64,000 nucleotides of DNA from Siphonodentalium dalli (taxonomy: Eukaryota > Mollusca > Scaphopoda > Gadilida > Siphonodentaliidae), in contig CP136066.1 of the NCBI GenBank assembly GCA_032622095.1, positions 191,510,816 through 191,574,815 of the forward strand. The letters are read 5' to 3'. The stretch's first letter is position 1, and each line of letters opens with the position of its first letter. Made by a program: the position numbers and the translations under genes. The notes below the pieces were generated by a model. It searched no databases and was not told the DNA's origin. It was given only the letters and a program-made list of their open reading frames with translations. Of this stretch, positions 10,691-21,640 are shown piece after piece.

Positions 10691-11811
10691 ATTTGGCATT
10701 TTTGGCGGCTATGTTTTTCGGTGGTTACCATGGCAACCATGGGCTTTCCCTAGCTTGGCATGATATCCAAATCCACAAGATATCACCTCAGGATAGTGTA
10801 TACAAAGTTTGTTGCTTTTACCTTAAAATGCACGATTCACCCTTTTTTTTGACACGGAGCCGCCCTACTAAGTAGTTCGCTGGATATAGCACGATACCAT
10901 ACATTTATAATGGTCTGCTAAATTTAGCACAAAACTACACACCATAGAACACAATATAGAACACAGCTCTTGACCAATCTAAATTTTCTATCGTTGGATA
11001 TAGGAGACATTTGTGTATAACATATCCAAAAATAAACAACTAAAATCCGCTTTGGGGACAATTTTCTACAGCATCCTGAATAGGAGTGGGGTTTGATAAC
11101 ATAATGAAGGTAATTTTACGATATGTTGTTGCATATGACTTGCGCAGTTATACCAGTGTGTGTGTGGAATGATAGTACGACAGAGACTAGAGTGACACGG
11201 ACAGAAAATATAAATACAATTGCGGCCATGAAATGGCTATCAAAATTGCCGAAATTCCAAGACATGCCGCGACGAAAGCAATATATATTAGATAACCACA
11301 GAGGAGTGAAAATGCGTATTTGTAATATACAAGTATGTTGTTAAGTATCTTTAAAGGTACACATATAATTAAAACAAATCTATCAAAATGAGTTCTCGGT
11401 CACGGCAACGCATGTCAAACCCGATGGTTTACGTCTTTAAAGTTAGGATTTTCTGCATATACAACATCCAACTGTCGGGCCAACATATAATCATTTTGGC
11501 CATGCAACACACAAAGTAATGTTTCGACAAACAGTGCATGGTAGTTTCATTCGGCATTGTTATTAATTGTTGAATGCAACACAGAACATGAAGTGCGTAC
11601 CCTTGTGGTATAAAGACTAGTTACATTTCGGGAATCTACACTCTGCGTGGTAATATAGCATACACACATGTCCCAATGTTTATTTTACTGCAAAGAAACA
11701 CTCACATCTTCAATAGATTAGTGCCATATCATATCATCATATGTTTCGGAACAAGTCATTCAACTTTTGGTTCGATACACAAACATGTATTACATATAGT
11801 TTCAAAATAAA
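10690..11811. other. Non-coding stretch
   Basis: No gene is recognised. A palindromic GTTACC-AT-GGCAAC sequence at 10724-10737 matches the RFX X-box pattern and is listed under the findings. Confidence 0.5.
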
Positions 11812-12420
11812 TCAGTCATCATATAGGTACTTCAGACTGTGTAATTGACAGTCTAGCGGTGTTTTAAACTCTGCCAATGAAGTGGCATTGACATCGAGTT
11901 CGGGAAGAAGTTTGTTCCAATGAACTACTAGTACAACGCGTTGTGTGACGAAGTATTTTCCGATGTTCTTATTAACAGTTTTCCTGTGTAGCTTGAGATT
12001 TTGTCCTCTCGTATTACAATAATTATGTTCCTGTGAGCTAACGTTATGATTATGTAAGTATTTGTATGTTGCTATTAAATCACCGCTCAGACGCCGGCAC
12101 TTTCCAGGCATTGAGTTCAGTCGAGTCGATCTATGTAGTTGTGGTGTCTGAGCTGGGTTACCAGTATGGTTGTACAACGCTGCACTTTCTCTAAAGCTGT
12201 GCAATTATATTGTAATTGAGAGTCCCATGCCGCGTTGCAATATTCAAGAATTGGTCTAACTATGATCGTATAAAGACGCCTAAACGTGTTCGGATCTAAC
12301 GCAATGAACCTTCTATTTAAGACACCGATGGCACATGCCGTATTGCTTATCAAGTTTATGTGAATGTCGAATTTCAGTTTGGTATCCATATTATGCAAAC
12401 TAATTTGGTATATTATTTAG
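11812..12420 (-). pseudogene. CR1/Jockey-like LINE, C-terminal relic
   Basis: Read from 12398 downwards the frame gives DTKLKFDIHINLISNTA, ALDPNTFRRLYTIIVRP, ILEYCNAAWDS and LEKVQR, the thumb region behind the reverse transcriptase in CR1/Jockey-type LINEs. The second frame, ending at 11812, continues with RLNSMPGKCRRLSGDLIATY and KYLHNHN, which is the next conserved block. The switch of frame falls near 12115-12125. No catalytic domain remains. Only the 3' part was inserted or kept, as is common for LINEs. Confidence 0.75.
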
Positions 12421-13430
12421 TTTTACAATTTATGAAGTCTAATGACTCGGACCCCGTCAGCTCTCATTGATCACTCTTTTACCATCTTTGCAGCCTCGAA
12501 TTGGAATTTAGTTGTTGGGTTCTCTTTTCTCAGATATGTATCTTTGATCTGATCACTTAATTTCATTTGCTCTTCACTTTCTTTTTGTGTGAAATCCGGA
12601 TTGAAGTACACCTTTTTTTTTAGTTTGATATGTCTGTTTTATTTCTATTGCATGTGGCGGCCTCCATCAGCACATTATTCCTATATTCCTCAGAAATATG
12701 TGTGCAAAACATGGTTCATAACTGTCCAAAATTGAAGAAATAAAAACTCGGAAAACAGCAACTAATTGTGCAGAAAGGTGTGATAACTCAGTTATAATAA
12801 TGTTTCAAAATGACCAATGTTCAGATGAGAAGAATCTTCTTAAAGTTAATAAACATGCACGCCCCATGTTTAAAAAAAATGATAAATCACGGACAACTTA
12901 TACATGTTGCTACATGTTGCAAACAAATCCTACGTCGAAACAGCGGCGACTCTAGATCTGCTGTCGTGTTAGTATATAGGTAAAGATTTCCCATGATAGC
13001 ACATCAATTAAACAATGAAATTCACGTTGCGGTTTGGAACCACGATTATACAGAATAGTACACGTTCGAATCCCATTCTGTCCGGTTTTGAGGTTCAAAA
13101 TAGGCCGATACATACGTGGAATACATCTAAATAGAATTTACCGCAGAAAGATTTATTCGAGTCATATAATTTAGAAAAATTGTGTTCCAACTTTTCCAAA
13201 TTTGTTAGTATATTTCTGACATGGAATCAATAATTAGCGTTGTCTAACTTCTGTGCGAACATTTAAAAAAAGCTGCGTCTTCGGTAATTTTTTTCAGAAT
13301 ATGCGAAGTCAATCACATATACCGATAGTTCCTGCATTTACCGATCCCAAAATATATATGTCTTTACGGCCAAATCACGTGTATATATTTTAAAGGTTCC
13401 AATAAGCCTCGACCGTTTAGAACAAACTAA
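12421..13430. other. Non-coding stretch, possible intron of the PAN-domain gene
   Basis: This region lies downstream of the splice donor of the minus-strand PAN exon, so it may be intron. I found no convincing next exon here or in the LINE relic beyond it. Confidence 0.4.
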
Positions 13431-13431
13431 C

Positions 13432-13725
13432 CTCGGTGCGACCAGATCCTTCAAACAGTGTGTCTAGATGAAAAGAAGAAGCAGGAGCATTGTTCTCTAG
13501 TAAGCGACACGTTCTTGAAGCTGCATCGAACTGGAACCGATGACATCTGTCCTGGCGAGAACATAATTTCTCACACCGCAAGATGTTGGCACTTGGTATA
13601 TCCACATAACTAGACAAAGTCTGTACTATCCCCACTTTATGAAAGTCATCACCCACCAAGTTTATACAAACTAGACCGCGCATCACAAATAGAACGACAA
13701 ACGTGTGCAATGGCGGCGTCGCCAT
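13432..13725 (-). CDS. First coding exon of a secreted PAN/Apple-domain protein
   Basis: The frame starts at ATG 13725 and encodes 98 codons up to a splice donor. The N-terminus (FVVLFVMRGLVCINLV, residues about 9-24) looks like a signal peptide. Residues about 45-85 read SANILRCEKLCSRQDRCHRF, then QFDAASRTCRLLE: four cysteines in C-x3-C-x5-C...C spacing with an aromatic F-x-F before the last, which is the PAN/Apple pattern. Such domains bind protein or carbohydrate in secreted invertebrate proteins. The exon ends in ACCGAG followed by intron start GTTAGT (donor at 13431-13430), phase 0. The few codons beyond it before a stop are read-through. Later exons were not found at lower coordinates. 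A full protein, tandem PAN domains or a lectin partner are all possible. Confidence 0.6.
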
Positions 13726-13729
13726 AGCA

Positions 13730-14320
13730 ATTAAGTGTGTGTTGTAAACTGTTCGCTATCTATCTTGAAACGATCGTCAGCCGACGATGTGAATTTCAGA
13801 CATTTGAGAAGATGTTCCCAAGGGCGTTGTCACCTTATTCCAATGAATGTGTATCAGATTGTGTTCGCTAATACGGACCATGTCATGACATCGTTCGGTC
13901 GAAGCAAGGAGTTGTCGTATCGGATTTGACAGGCGTGTATACACAAAGGTTCTACCGGTCAATAGCAGGGGTGCTGTATAATGTGTAATCGATCATAATT
14001 CCGTGTCGCATGTTCTGACATTTTTTCTGTTAGACAGGAAAACTATGAACCATAAGTGATATCCTGACCGCATGGAATCATAGCGGATGAGGGAGAATAT
14101 AATTATAGTAAATTGTGTTGAAGATTTAACGACATACCGGACAAATGCATTATTCTGTTCTAGATGACAGCATATTCCGGGTACGTGTGTACTGGGAACA
14201 ATATTTGAAGCTCGTATCATGCTTAATTGAAGACTGAAAAAACGACAAGACAAGTACGCGGTTTCTGAACTATCTCCCATTTACTCAGATTTCTTATCGC
14301 CGATTTCAACAATTGTGTTT
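13730..14320. other. Non-coding stretch upstream of the PAN exon
   Basis: It would hold the promoter and 5' UTR of the minus-strand gene if 13725 is its first exon. No TATA box or other element could be fixed with confidence. Confidence 0.35.
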
Positions 14321-14329
14321 CAGTGGTCT

Positions 14330-14780
14330 TTTCAACTATTTATCTTACATATAATTGCAAATGTCCGTCTGTTTCTCTGTCCGCCATATAAATTAATGGG
14401 GCACTATCTAGTGGACCAGACTAATCAAACAGGGGTAACTTGTTACGAGGACGATAGCGGGGCAGGTTAAATAATTATAAAGTGAGAGTATCGGAATCTG
14501 GGATGGACGAGAGGCACCAAATTCACGATGACAACGGTTTTATTGCTGATGTACGGTCATGTCCGTTATATAGATATTCTAAGTGTGTACCTACTGATGA
14601 GGGATGAGGCTTGAGGAGGGGCGCCAAACTAAAACAAATTTAAACAAAGCCGATTTCTACCAAACTTAAGTACATGTATAATAATATCCATGATATAGGG
14701 AAGCGAACGGTGTCGTTGAAGATGCACAAAGTGTGGCACCCATGCCACAGATGGGGTGGAGGTACATGAATTCACAAATT
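14330..14780 (+). repeat. Diverged Helitron-family repeat
   Basis: Blocks in the same order as the copies at 10195 and 58223 can be read: TTGCAAATGTCCGTCTGTTT, CAGGGGTAACTTGTTACGAG, AGAGGCACCAAATTC, then GCCGATTTCTACCAAACTTA and a G-rich AGGGGCGCC. Divergence is high, so termini cannot be given. Confidence 0.5.
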
Positions 14781-15079
14781 AACTTTTCGATGCAGTGTTA
14801 GAATTACTAAATCATACCGTATCTCTACTTTATAGGAAAAACTGTTAGATTTCCCTGCCATTAGGAACCAAGTCATTTATTTTTTTTATGAATTTTTTCT
14901 CTCACAAAAATATTGCTTTCCAAGCATTATCATTCAAACGGATATTGCGATAATGTCGAAATATTTAATCAATATGGTGTCGTGATTATCTGGTAAGGAT
15001 ATGTAAAAATAATGTAATAGGTCTTTTGAACAGTTTGCGAGATACTGTATTTAGCTACCCCTCCCGCAAACAAGTTTTT

Positions 15080-15640
15080 GGTCGAAAAAGTTACATATTT
15101 TTGAGAGCGATTTTACAACAGATTCTAATTTATCTTAATGGGACCCAATATGAGTTGTGTGCTGAAAGGTTGGTCCAGAGATACCATTTACTTGATTGCA
15201 AATCTGTTCGACCTTCCATACCCCAATTTACAACAACATTTTATTGACAACAGGTAACTTTGCATACATTAACATCGATTTTGTAGTACCAACATATTTG
15301 TTAAACAACACATGATAAACTATATAATGCGTAAGTTATCTGGACATAACATGTTTGATGAATTTAACATAATTTGTTGTTTGCGATATATTTTGCTACA
15401 GCTCCCCTGGACACGTTTTAATAAAAAAAAATACATATTTAAAATTGTATAATTATTCTAATGGGACACAATTATGATTCCTGTTATGAAAACCGGATCC
15501 GTAGACGCAAAGGGATTGTCTAAAGATGCTTCCAAATCCCCAGTTACAACACATTTTATTTATAACATGCATTATTTTTTATTAATATATGGTGATTGTG
15601 TAGAACTGAAGTTATACTCGACACGTAATACAGACTAACA
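15080..15640. repeat. Direct repeat, two copies about 322 bp apart
   Basis: TTATCTTAATGGGACCCAAT at about 15128 and TTATTCTAATGGGACACAAT at about 15451 start similar blocks. Each is followed by a CCCC-AATTTACAACA-like block, an ACATTTTATT block and a GATT-TGTAG block. The open frame at 15026-15247 lies in the first copy and is not supported as a gene. Confidence 0.6.
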
Positions 15641-15779
15641 TATACAAATCAAAATCATTGTTGCTCTCATAGTGATTGCTGGTGTCCCTCTAAATCGACC
15701 AAAATATAGAAAAATGGATATGTTGTTTTATATCTCATAAACTAGTCTGACCAAGGTGACAAGCGTTAGCTCAAACATG

Positions 15780-17000
15780 TTCTATGCTTTGAGGTCCCCT
15801 GCACTATCAGAAGTATTGAACGCATCACGAACTGAAAACATAGCATAAATATTAACCGAAGGTATGCACAAAGGATGATAATATAAGGAAATATAGAATG
15901 CTTATGGATTGGTTGGTTCCAGAGATAATGTGGCACTTTACAAAACGCGGATTAACGGCGAATAGAAAAGGTGATTTTTTTATTTTTCGAAAACACTACC
16001 CGATTTAAAATCTTGAACACAATCCGAACTGAATCTATATGTTCTACATATTAACCGAGAGAGTGGACGGAAGGTAGTTCTGTCAGGAAATACATAATTT
16101 ATATGGGTGGATTGTTTCCCGAAAGCTTTACACAAAGCGGCTGATAAATAAGAATTTGTCATGTTTTTAGGACTCTCTACCAAATTGAAGTGTTAAAGTT
16201 ACTGAAAGGATTGCTCTCAATATTGTATGAGGAGGTGGGTAAAGCTATGTAGTGGTATCAGTACTTACACAATATGTATGTATGGATGGGTTGGTTCCCG
16301 AAAGTCTTTAGCAACTTACAAAAAGCGAATAGCAAATGGTATGTAAAGGCGATTATTTTTTGTTTTGTGCGACCCCTTAACCCAATTAAAGTCTTGATCA
16401 CAACATGCATTGAAGCTGTATTCTCTTAATAATAACTGACAGTTTGAACAATATGTAGTGCTATCAGGGAATATACCATGTATATGGGTAATTTGGTTCC
16501 CGAAATCCCAGGGTACTTTACAAAAATGCGACTGACAATTACGAAAGTTAAATTTTCTTTGTTTTGATGCCCCTATCCCATTCAGAGTATCAAACACACC
16601 TCGAACTGAAAGGATGTCTCCACATATGAACTGAGGGTGTAGACACATGGTAGTTATATCAGTAAATGCTCATATTTTAATGGATGGATTGATTCCCAAA
16701 TGTCGGGGACACTTTACCAAAGGCGGCTAGCGAACGTGAAAGGCGAACTGTCACTATTTTGGCGGACCCCTTAACTCATTTGAACGCACCATGAGCTGAT
16801 GTTATATACTCTCAAAATTACCTGAGTGTGTGTATGAAAATTGATGCCATCAGGTAATAATCAAATGATATGAGTGGTTTGGATCCCCCCAAAACCTCTG
16901 GTACTTTACAAAAGGCGGCTGGCAAATACGAAATGCGAAAGTTCTATTTTTTGTGGACCCCCCACTATCCCACGTAAAGTGTTGCCCCCTCCCCAAATAT
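15780..17000. repeat. Tandem repeat, about 180-203 bp, six diverged copies
   Basis: GGNTTGGTTCCCGAAA-like blocks recur near 15909, 16108, 16288, 16491, 16685 and 16874. Each is followed by ACTTTACAAAA-GCGG, a GGCGAATNG block, a T-rich run and a CCCCTNNCCCANT block. Two minus-strand open frames here translate parts of neighbouring copies and carry the same repeated peptide pattern, so I do not treat them as genes. Confidence 0.75.
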
Positions 17001-17009
17001 GGACACCAC

Positions 17010-19534
17010 CTTCGCACATTTTACTTGGAAACTATCCATAATAGTTCTCACTTGAATAGTTTGTTGAAAGTGCCATATGGCATACATAAATATAAATAGA
17101 CGATTTTGATGAATATATCATACGTTGATAACAGTGCTAATGATATATTAATCATTATAACCAATGTCATGCGTGTACTGATAATGGTAATATTGATTAC
17201 ACTCGAATTATCGACTTTGGGATTGGAACTTTGGTACATACAGGTATGCAACTTGACCTCTTGTTCTCCGCTCTTCTCACATGCTCCACGTGTCTATTTC
17301 TTTTCTGAGGAGATAACTCAACACAAGCTAGTTTTTAGATATCATATATTCTAAATCATGTCATAAGCATTTGTAAACAATAATATTCTATATGTTCTTT
17401 GAGGATAGAAATAAATATTGTTTTAACCAAATAAAAACCCGATTAAACAGTCTCGAAAAAAACTCGACAAAAGCAAAGAAAGTGTTTGGTAATTCAGAAG
17501 TATTTCTTCTTAGTTCAGCCCTCAATCTTTACCTCATTCGCATATATTCAAGACGACCAGACATGCATGCTTATCAGAACCCATCAGCGCACTATAATCA
17601 GTATTATAAGCCAGGTCGTGTTGCATTGTCTTGAACAAACCGTGAATCCTGATGTACGCCTTTTTGTATAGTGTAGTTTTTGGGTTTTTTTTTTACCAAT
17701 TTACGAATGAAGTCTACTGACTGGAGACACGAACCGAAATGTTTACTTCATCATTAAATTGGCACAATGTATCAAGTTTATACTGTTCATTGACCGCTAA
17801 TGTACGCACTTGTGGACATTCAGGACATTTGCCCGAAAATATATAAAATTGGCCTAACAATATTGGCATGTTCTGTGCACAAAGGAACCATCTGGTTACG
17901 GTGTCGAGGCTTGCATAGCATCCGGGTAGTCGACAAACACGGAACCCGGATTAACACATTTTGAACCTCGCTTACTGTATCATAGTAAATAATACCAGCT
18001 CAAATAAATGTGAGTTGTGTTTAATCGACGTAAGACTGTAATAAATATAGATATACATGTAGCTTGCAACTTGGTAGTCAACGTGCCAATTTGCCAGATA
18101 CGTAGGAAGGTTTTCAAATGTTCGACCAGAAGCAACCAAATTCACACTAAATACTTGTTGGAAAATCAAATAATCCATTTACATTTATCTGTAAGGTCAT
18201 GTAATATTATCTGTTATAAACAATATATGACATCCATTTTAGTTTTACACCGATTTGCATTGCTCAAAAATAAATTGCCTCAAAGTTTTGTTTTAATTGG
18301 CCTGGAAACTTTTGAGAATGGCCCAAATTTTCACACTGATACTGCAACATGATTGTGTGATATCAGATTTATTGCTATTTGAGCATATTGATGTTCCTAA
18401 CTGAGTAAGTTCTTTGATACTTTGGTCCACATCTGTAGATCTATACTTGAGTAAATGGAGTTAGTATTCCTTGATGGCATGCAGGTTATTGGTTGGGAAA
18501 CAGTATAGTAAATGGACAATGTGCGTGTTGTTATTGCAGGAAATTGCTTGCCCGTATCCAACAATAATTCATTTGTGATTGCATATGAACAAGAATAAGC
18601 CGAAACGATCTCGCCGATTTGCGTTGGCGGAAAGTTGTTCGCAGTCTAGCAGTTCCTTTGAAGATGGATGTGTAAGATCGTAACTGTCCTTGCGTTTTGC
18701 AGCATCATTTCCCCATCCATTCTCAATTGTCACACGGAGTATATAAACCCGATGCTTCCTTACCCATTCGTTGTTGGTTAATTGGGGTTCATTGTCGTGT
18801 CCGCTGCTAAGCCATAGTACGGTGTTGTCAGATTTATGGTTGGAGAAAAGACCACGCAGAAGGTAAAATTCACCGGGAAATCACTACACTACCTGCAGAA
18901 ACCCCCGACTCTTGCACAGATAATCGAATCTGATTAATCTCCTTTAGTGTGGATCACGAACACGCGCTTATCGGTGTTGGAACCAGCTTCGCCAGCGCTG
19001 GACGGTCTATGACTGGGTATTGCACTGATCACTCTTCCGACTGGACCACCAGTGGGCACATTCATTCGTTGAATACGTCGTATAATCGGAACGGTTTTCA
19101 CGATGGAGACGGATTTAGAAACATTATTTATGGTTCTGAATGACAATAAATATGTAATTTCTTGAATTAAGTAAAATTAAGTTTCTTTCACTATCATCGT
19201 ATACATGTATGGCATGGATACATAAACAGCACTCATGAAAAAGTTATACTTTGCAGAAGATATTGACATCATTCTGAAAGCAGAGAAATTGCAAAAGAGA
19301 TTTAATCTGATACAATTTTGAAAGATGGGCTGAAAATATCCATCGGGAATGATGGATCATAAAGTCGGTGTCACACTAATCACATGTACGAAATTTCAAA
19401 ATGAAATTCCAGACAGATTTTGAAAACAGTAATTCGCATCAAATGAGCTACGCGAAACATGGGCTTAGGTTGAAAATTAATTAATCGTAACTGGCAATCT
19501 TACACAACACAGTTGATGATTTTTTTTAAACCGA
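17010..19534. other. Mostly non-coding stretch with one weak exon candidate
   Basis: No gene is established. A hydrophobic open segment (MRVLIMVILITLELSTLGLE) from ATG 17169 ends at a good donor-like ACAG/GTATGC at about 17243 and could be a signal-peptide exon. A minus-strand open frame without ATG at about 18570-18870 and overlapping open frames at 18934-19146 have no recognisable domain. Confidence 0.35.
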
Positions 19535-19770
19535 ACTGACTATTGTTGATAAGTCTCATATACCGAATATTAAAACAGTTACCTGACATTTGTTCAAGTT
19601 ATCATGCTATCGTGGTCAAAATTCACGACCACGAAATAATTAAGGGCCTAAGTAAACGGACCAGGCCGATTTTCGAACTCCATCAAGATATTGTTGAGCA
19701 AGTCTGATTTACCGAATATCAACAAAACCAGCCGATATTTGTTCATGTTATCGCTCTATCGCCAATCAGT
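19535..19770. repeat. Direct repeat, two copies about 147 bp apart
   Basis: ATTGTTGATAAGTCTCATAT at about 19542 and ATTGTTGAGCAAGTCTGATT at about 19691 are each followed by TACCGAATAT, GATATTTGTTCA-like and GTTATC-CTATCG blocks. Confidence 0.6.
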
Positions 19771-19979
19771 GGACACACGATTCCCGTGAACCGCCCGCTC
19801 GCGAACCGTTGTAAGAGAGGGAACTCTAAATTTCTTGACAATTGAATCTGTTTGTTTGAATATCTGTATACATGTATGTTTATTTGGAATATTATCAGTA
19901 AATAAATATTTGGTGTCTTGCAAAAGAAATCAGAATTAATTTTGTTTAAGTATAACAATAAAACAATAAAACAGTTAAG

Positions 19980-21640
19980 AGTGACTCCCTTATCCCAGAT
20001 GCATGCTGGCTGTGAAAGACCGATTGGCCTATTTTAGCCTGTTATAGATCGATAAGTGGTTCACCCAGACCTGTTTAAGATATATGATTGATAATGTTTA
20101 TACGGTTCAATCCCATTGGTGCCCACGTATAACAATATATCTGCGATAAATCACAAATCATTGCGATTAATCGCAAACCTTTGTGATAATTCGCAAAGTA
20201 GTTGGCGATTTATCAGAAATATGTTTTCGCTTTATCGCAAAGTTGTTTTAACTTTGAAATCAGAATTAATTTTGTTTTAAGTGTTGGTTGTTGATAATAA
20301 TAGAACCGTTTAGAGTGACTCCCCTTACCCCAGATACCATCTGGCTATGAAAGAACGATCAGTCTATTTTAACCTGATCGGGCTATTGTGATAAATCTCA
20401 AACATCTTTGCGATAAATCGCAATGTATAATCACCAAGTGGTTAATAGAGAGTTAATGTAAATATGTTTGAGATTTATCGCAAAGGTTTGCGAATTATCG
20501 TAAAGGTGTTAGTGAAATTCCGAAAAGTTGTTTTGTGATTTATCGCAAAGTTGTTTTAATTTTGAATATTCTCAGTAAATAACTACATGGTGTCCTGCAA
20601 AATAAATCAGAAGTAATTTTGTTTTAATTACTAGTTTGCTACCCGTGTCCCACATGCATGTTGGCTGTGAAAGACCGATCAGTCTATTTTAGCCCGACCA
20701 TGCTATTATACATGTAGATCGATTTGTGGTTCATCCAGACCTGTTTAAGATGTCTGATTTATTATGTTTATACGGTTCAAGCCCATTAGTGCCAACGCAT
20801 AACAATATGTCTGCAATAAATCACAAACCTTTGTGATCAATCTCAAACATGTTTGCGATAAATTGTAAAGTATAATCACCAAGTAGTTTGCGAGTTATCG
20901 CAAAGGTGTTTGTGATTTTTCGCAAAGTCGTTTTGTGATTTATCGCAAAGTTTTGCTCCCCTCATCACACATGCATGCTGGCTGTGAATGACCAATCGGT
21001 CTATTTTAGCCCGACCGAGCAATTATAGTGTGGTAGAGCACATAAAGGCATATACTGTTTTGGTATATAAAGTAGCACTGTCACAATAGATTGATAGGTT
21101 ATTCACTCAGACCTGTTTAAGATGTCTGATTTATAATGGTCACACACAAATTAAGAAATTTAGACGATTATTTCAGACAAATTTTACTCCATGTGCAGGC
21201 AATAGGTCAGGGAAATCCTAACCCAGACCTGTTTAAGATGTCTGATTTATAATTTTCAAAGAAGCCCATTAGCGCCAAAAAACACTTGCGACAAATCTCA
21301 AATATCTTTGCGATAAATCGCAAAATATTATCACCCAGTACGTTGTCTGAGAGTTATCGTAAATATGTTTGAGATTTATCGTAAAGGTTTGCGAGTTATT
21401 GCAAAGGTGTTTGTGATTTTTCGCAAAGTTGTTTTGTGATTTATCGCAAAGGTTTGCTCCCCTTATACCTTATCATGCTGGCTGTGAAAGACCAATCGGT
21501 CTATTTTAGCCCAACCGTGCTATTATAGATCGATTGGTGGTTTATCCAGACTGTTGAAGACGTCTGATATACATTTATACGGTTCAAGCCCATTATTGCC
21601 AATGCATAAAACTATACTGCGATAAATTAGTCCGGGAGCT
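19980..21640. repeat. Tandem repeat, about 320-330 bp, rich in TTGCGATAAATCGCAA palindromes
   Basis: Units start with CATGCTGGCTGTGAAAGACC-like blocks near 19995, 20327, 20648, 20967 and 21471. Each then has a TCAGTCTATTTTAGCC block, a CCAGACCTGTTTAAGATGTC block and a run of palindromic words such as TTTGCGATAAATCGCAA, TTTGTGATTTATCGCAAAG and TTTGCGAATTATCGTAAAGG. The array runs straight into the foldback element at 21627. A short piece of the same array (34460-34640) precedes the second copy of that element, so it may be part of it. Confidence 0.8.

Noticed and set aside
10600-10790. Possible Helitron 3' end (CTAG at about 10753 after a GGTTACCATGGCAACC hairpin)
   Set aside because: The base after CTAG is C, not T, and the hairpin is not of the type seen in the two supported copies.
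15980-16648. Two minus-strand frames with similar wording
   Set aside because: They lie in the 195-bp tandem repeat, and the similarity comes from the repeat.
18570-18872. Minus-strand frame of about 100 codons without ATG
   Set aside because: No acceptor site fits its start, no domain is recognisable, and frames of this length are expected by chance in 64 kb.
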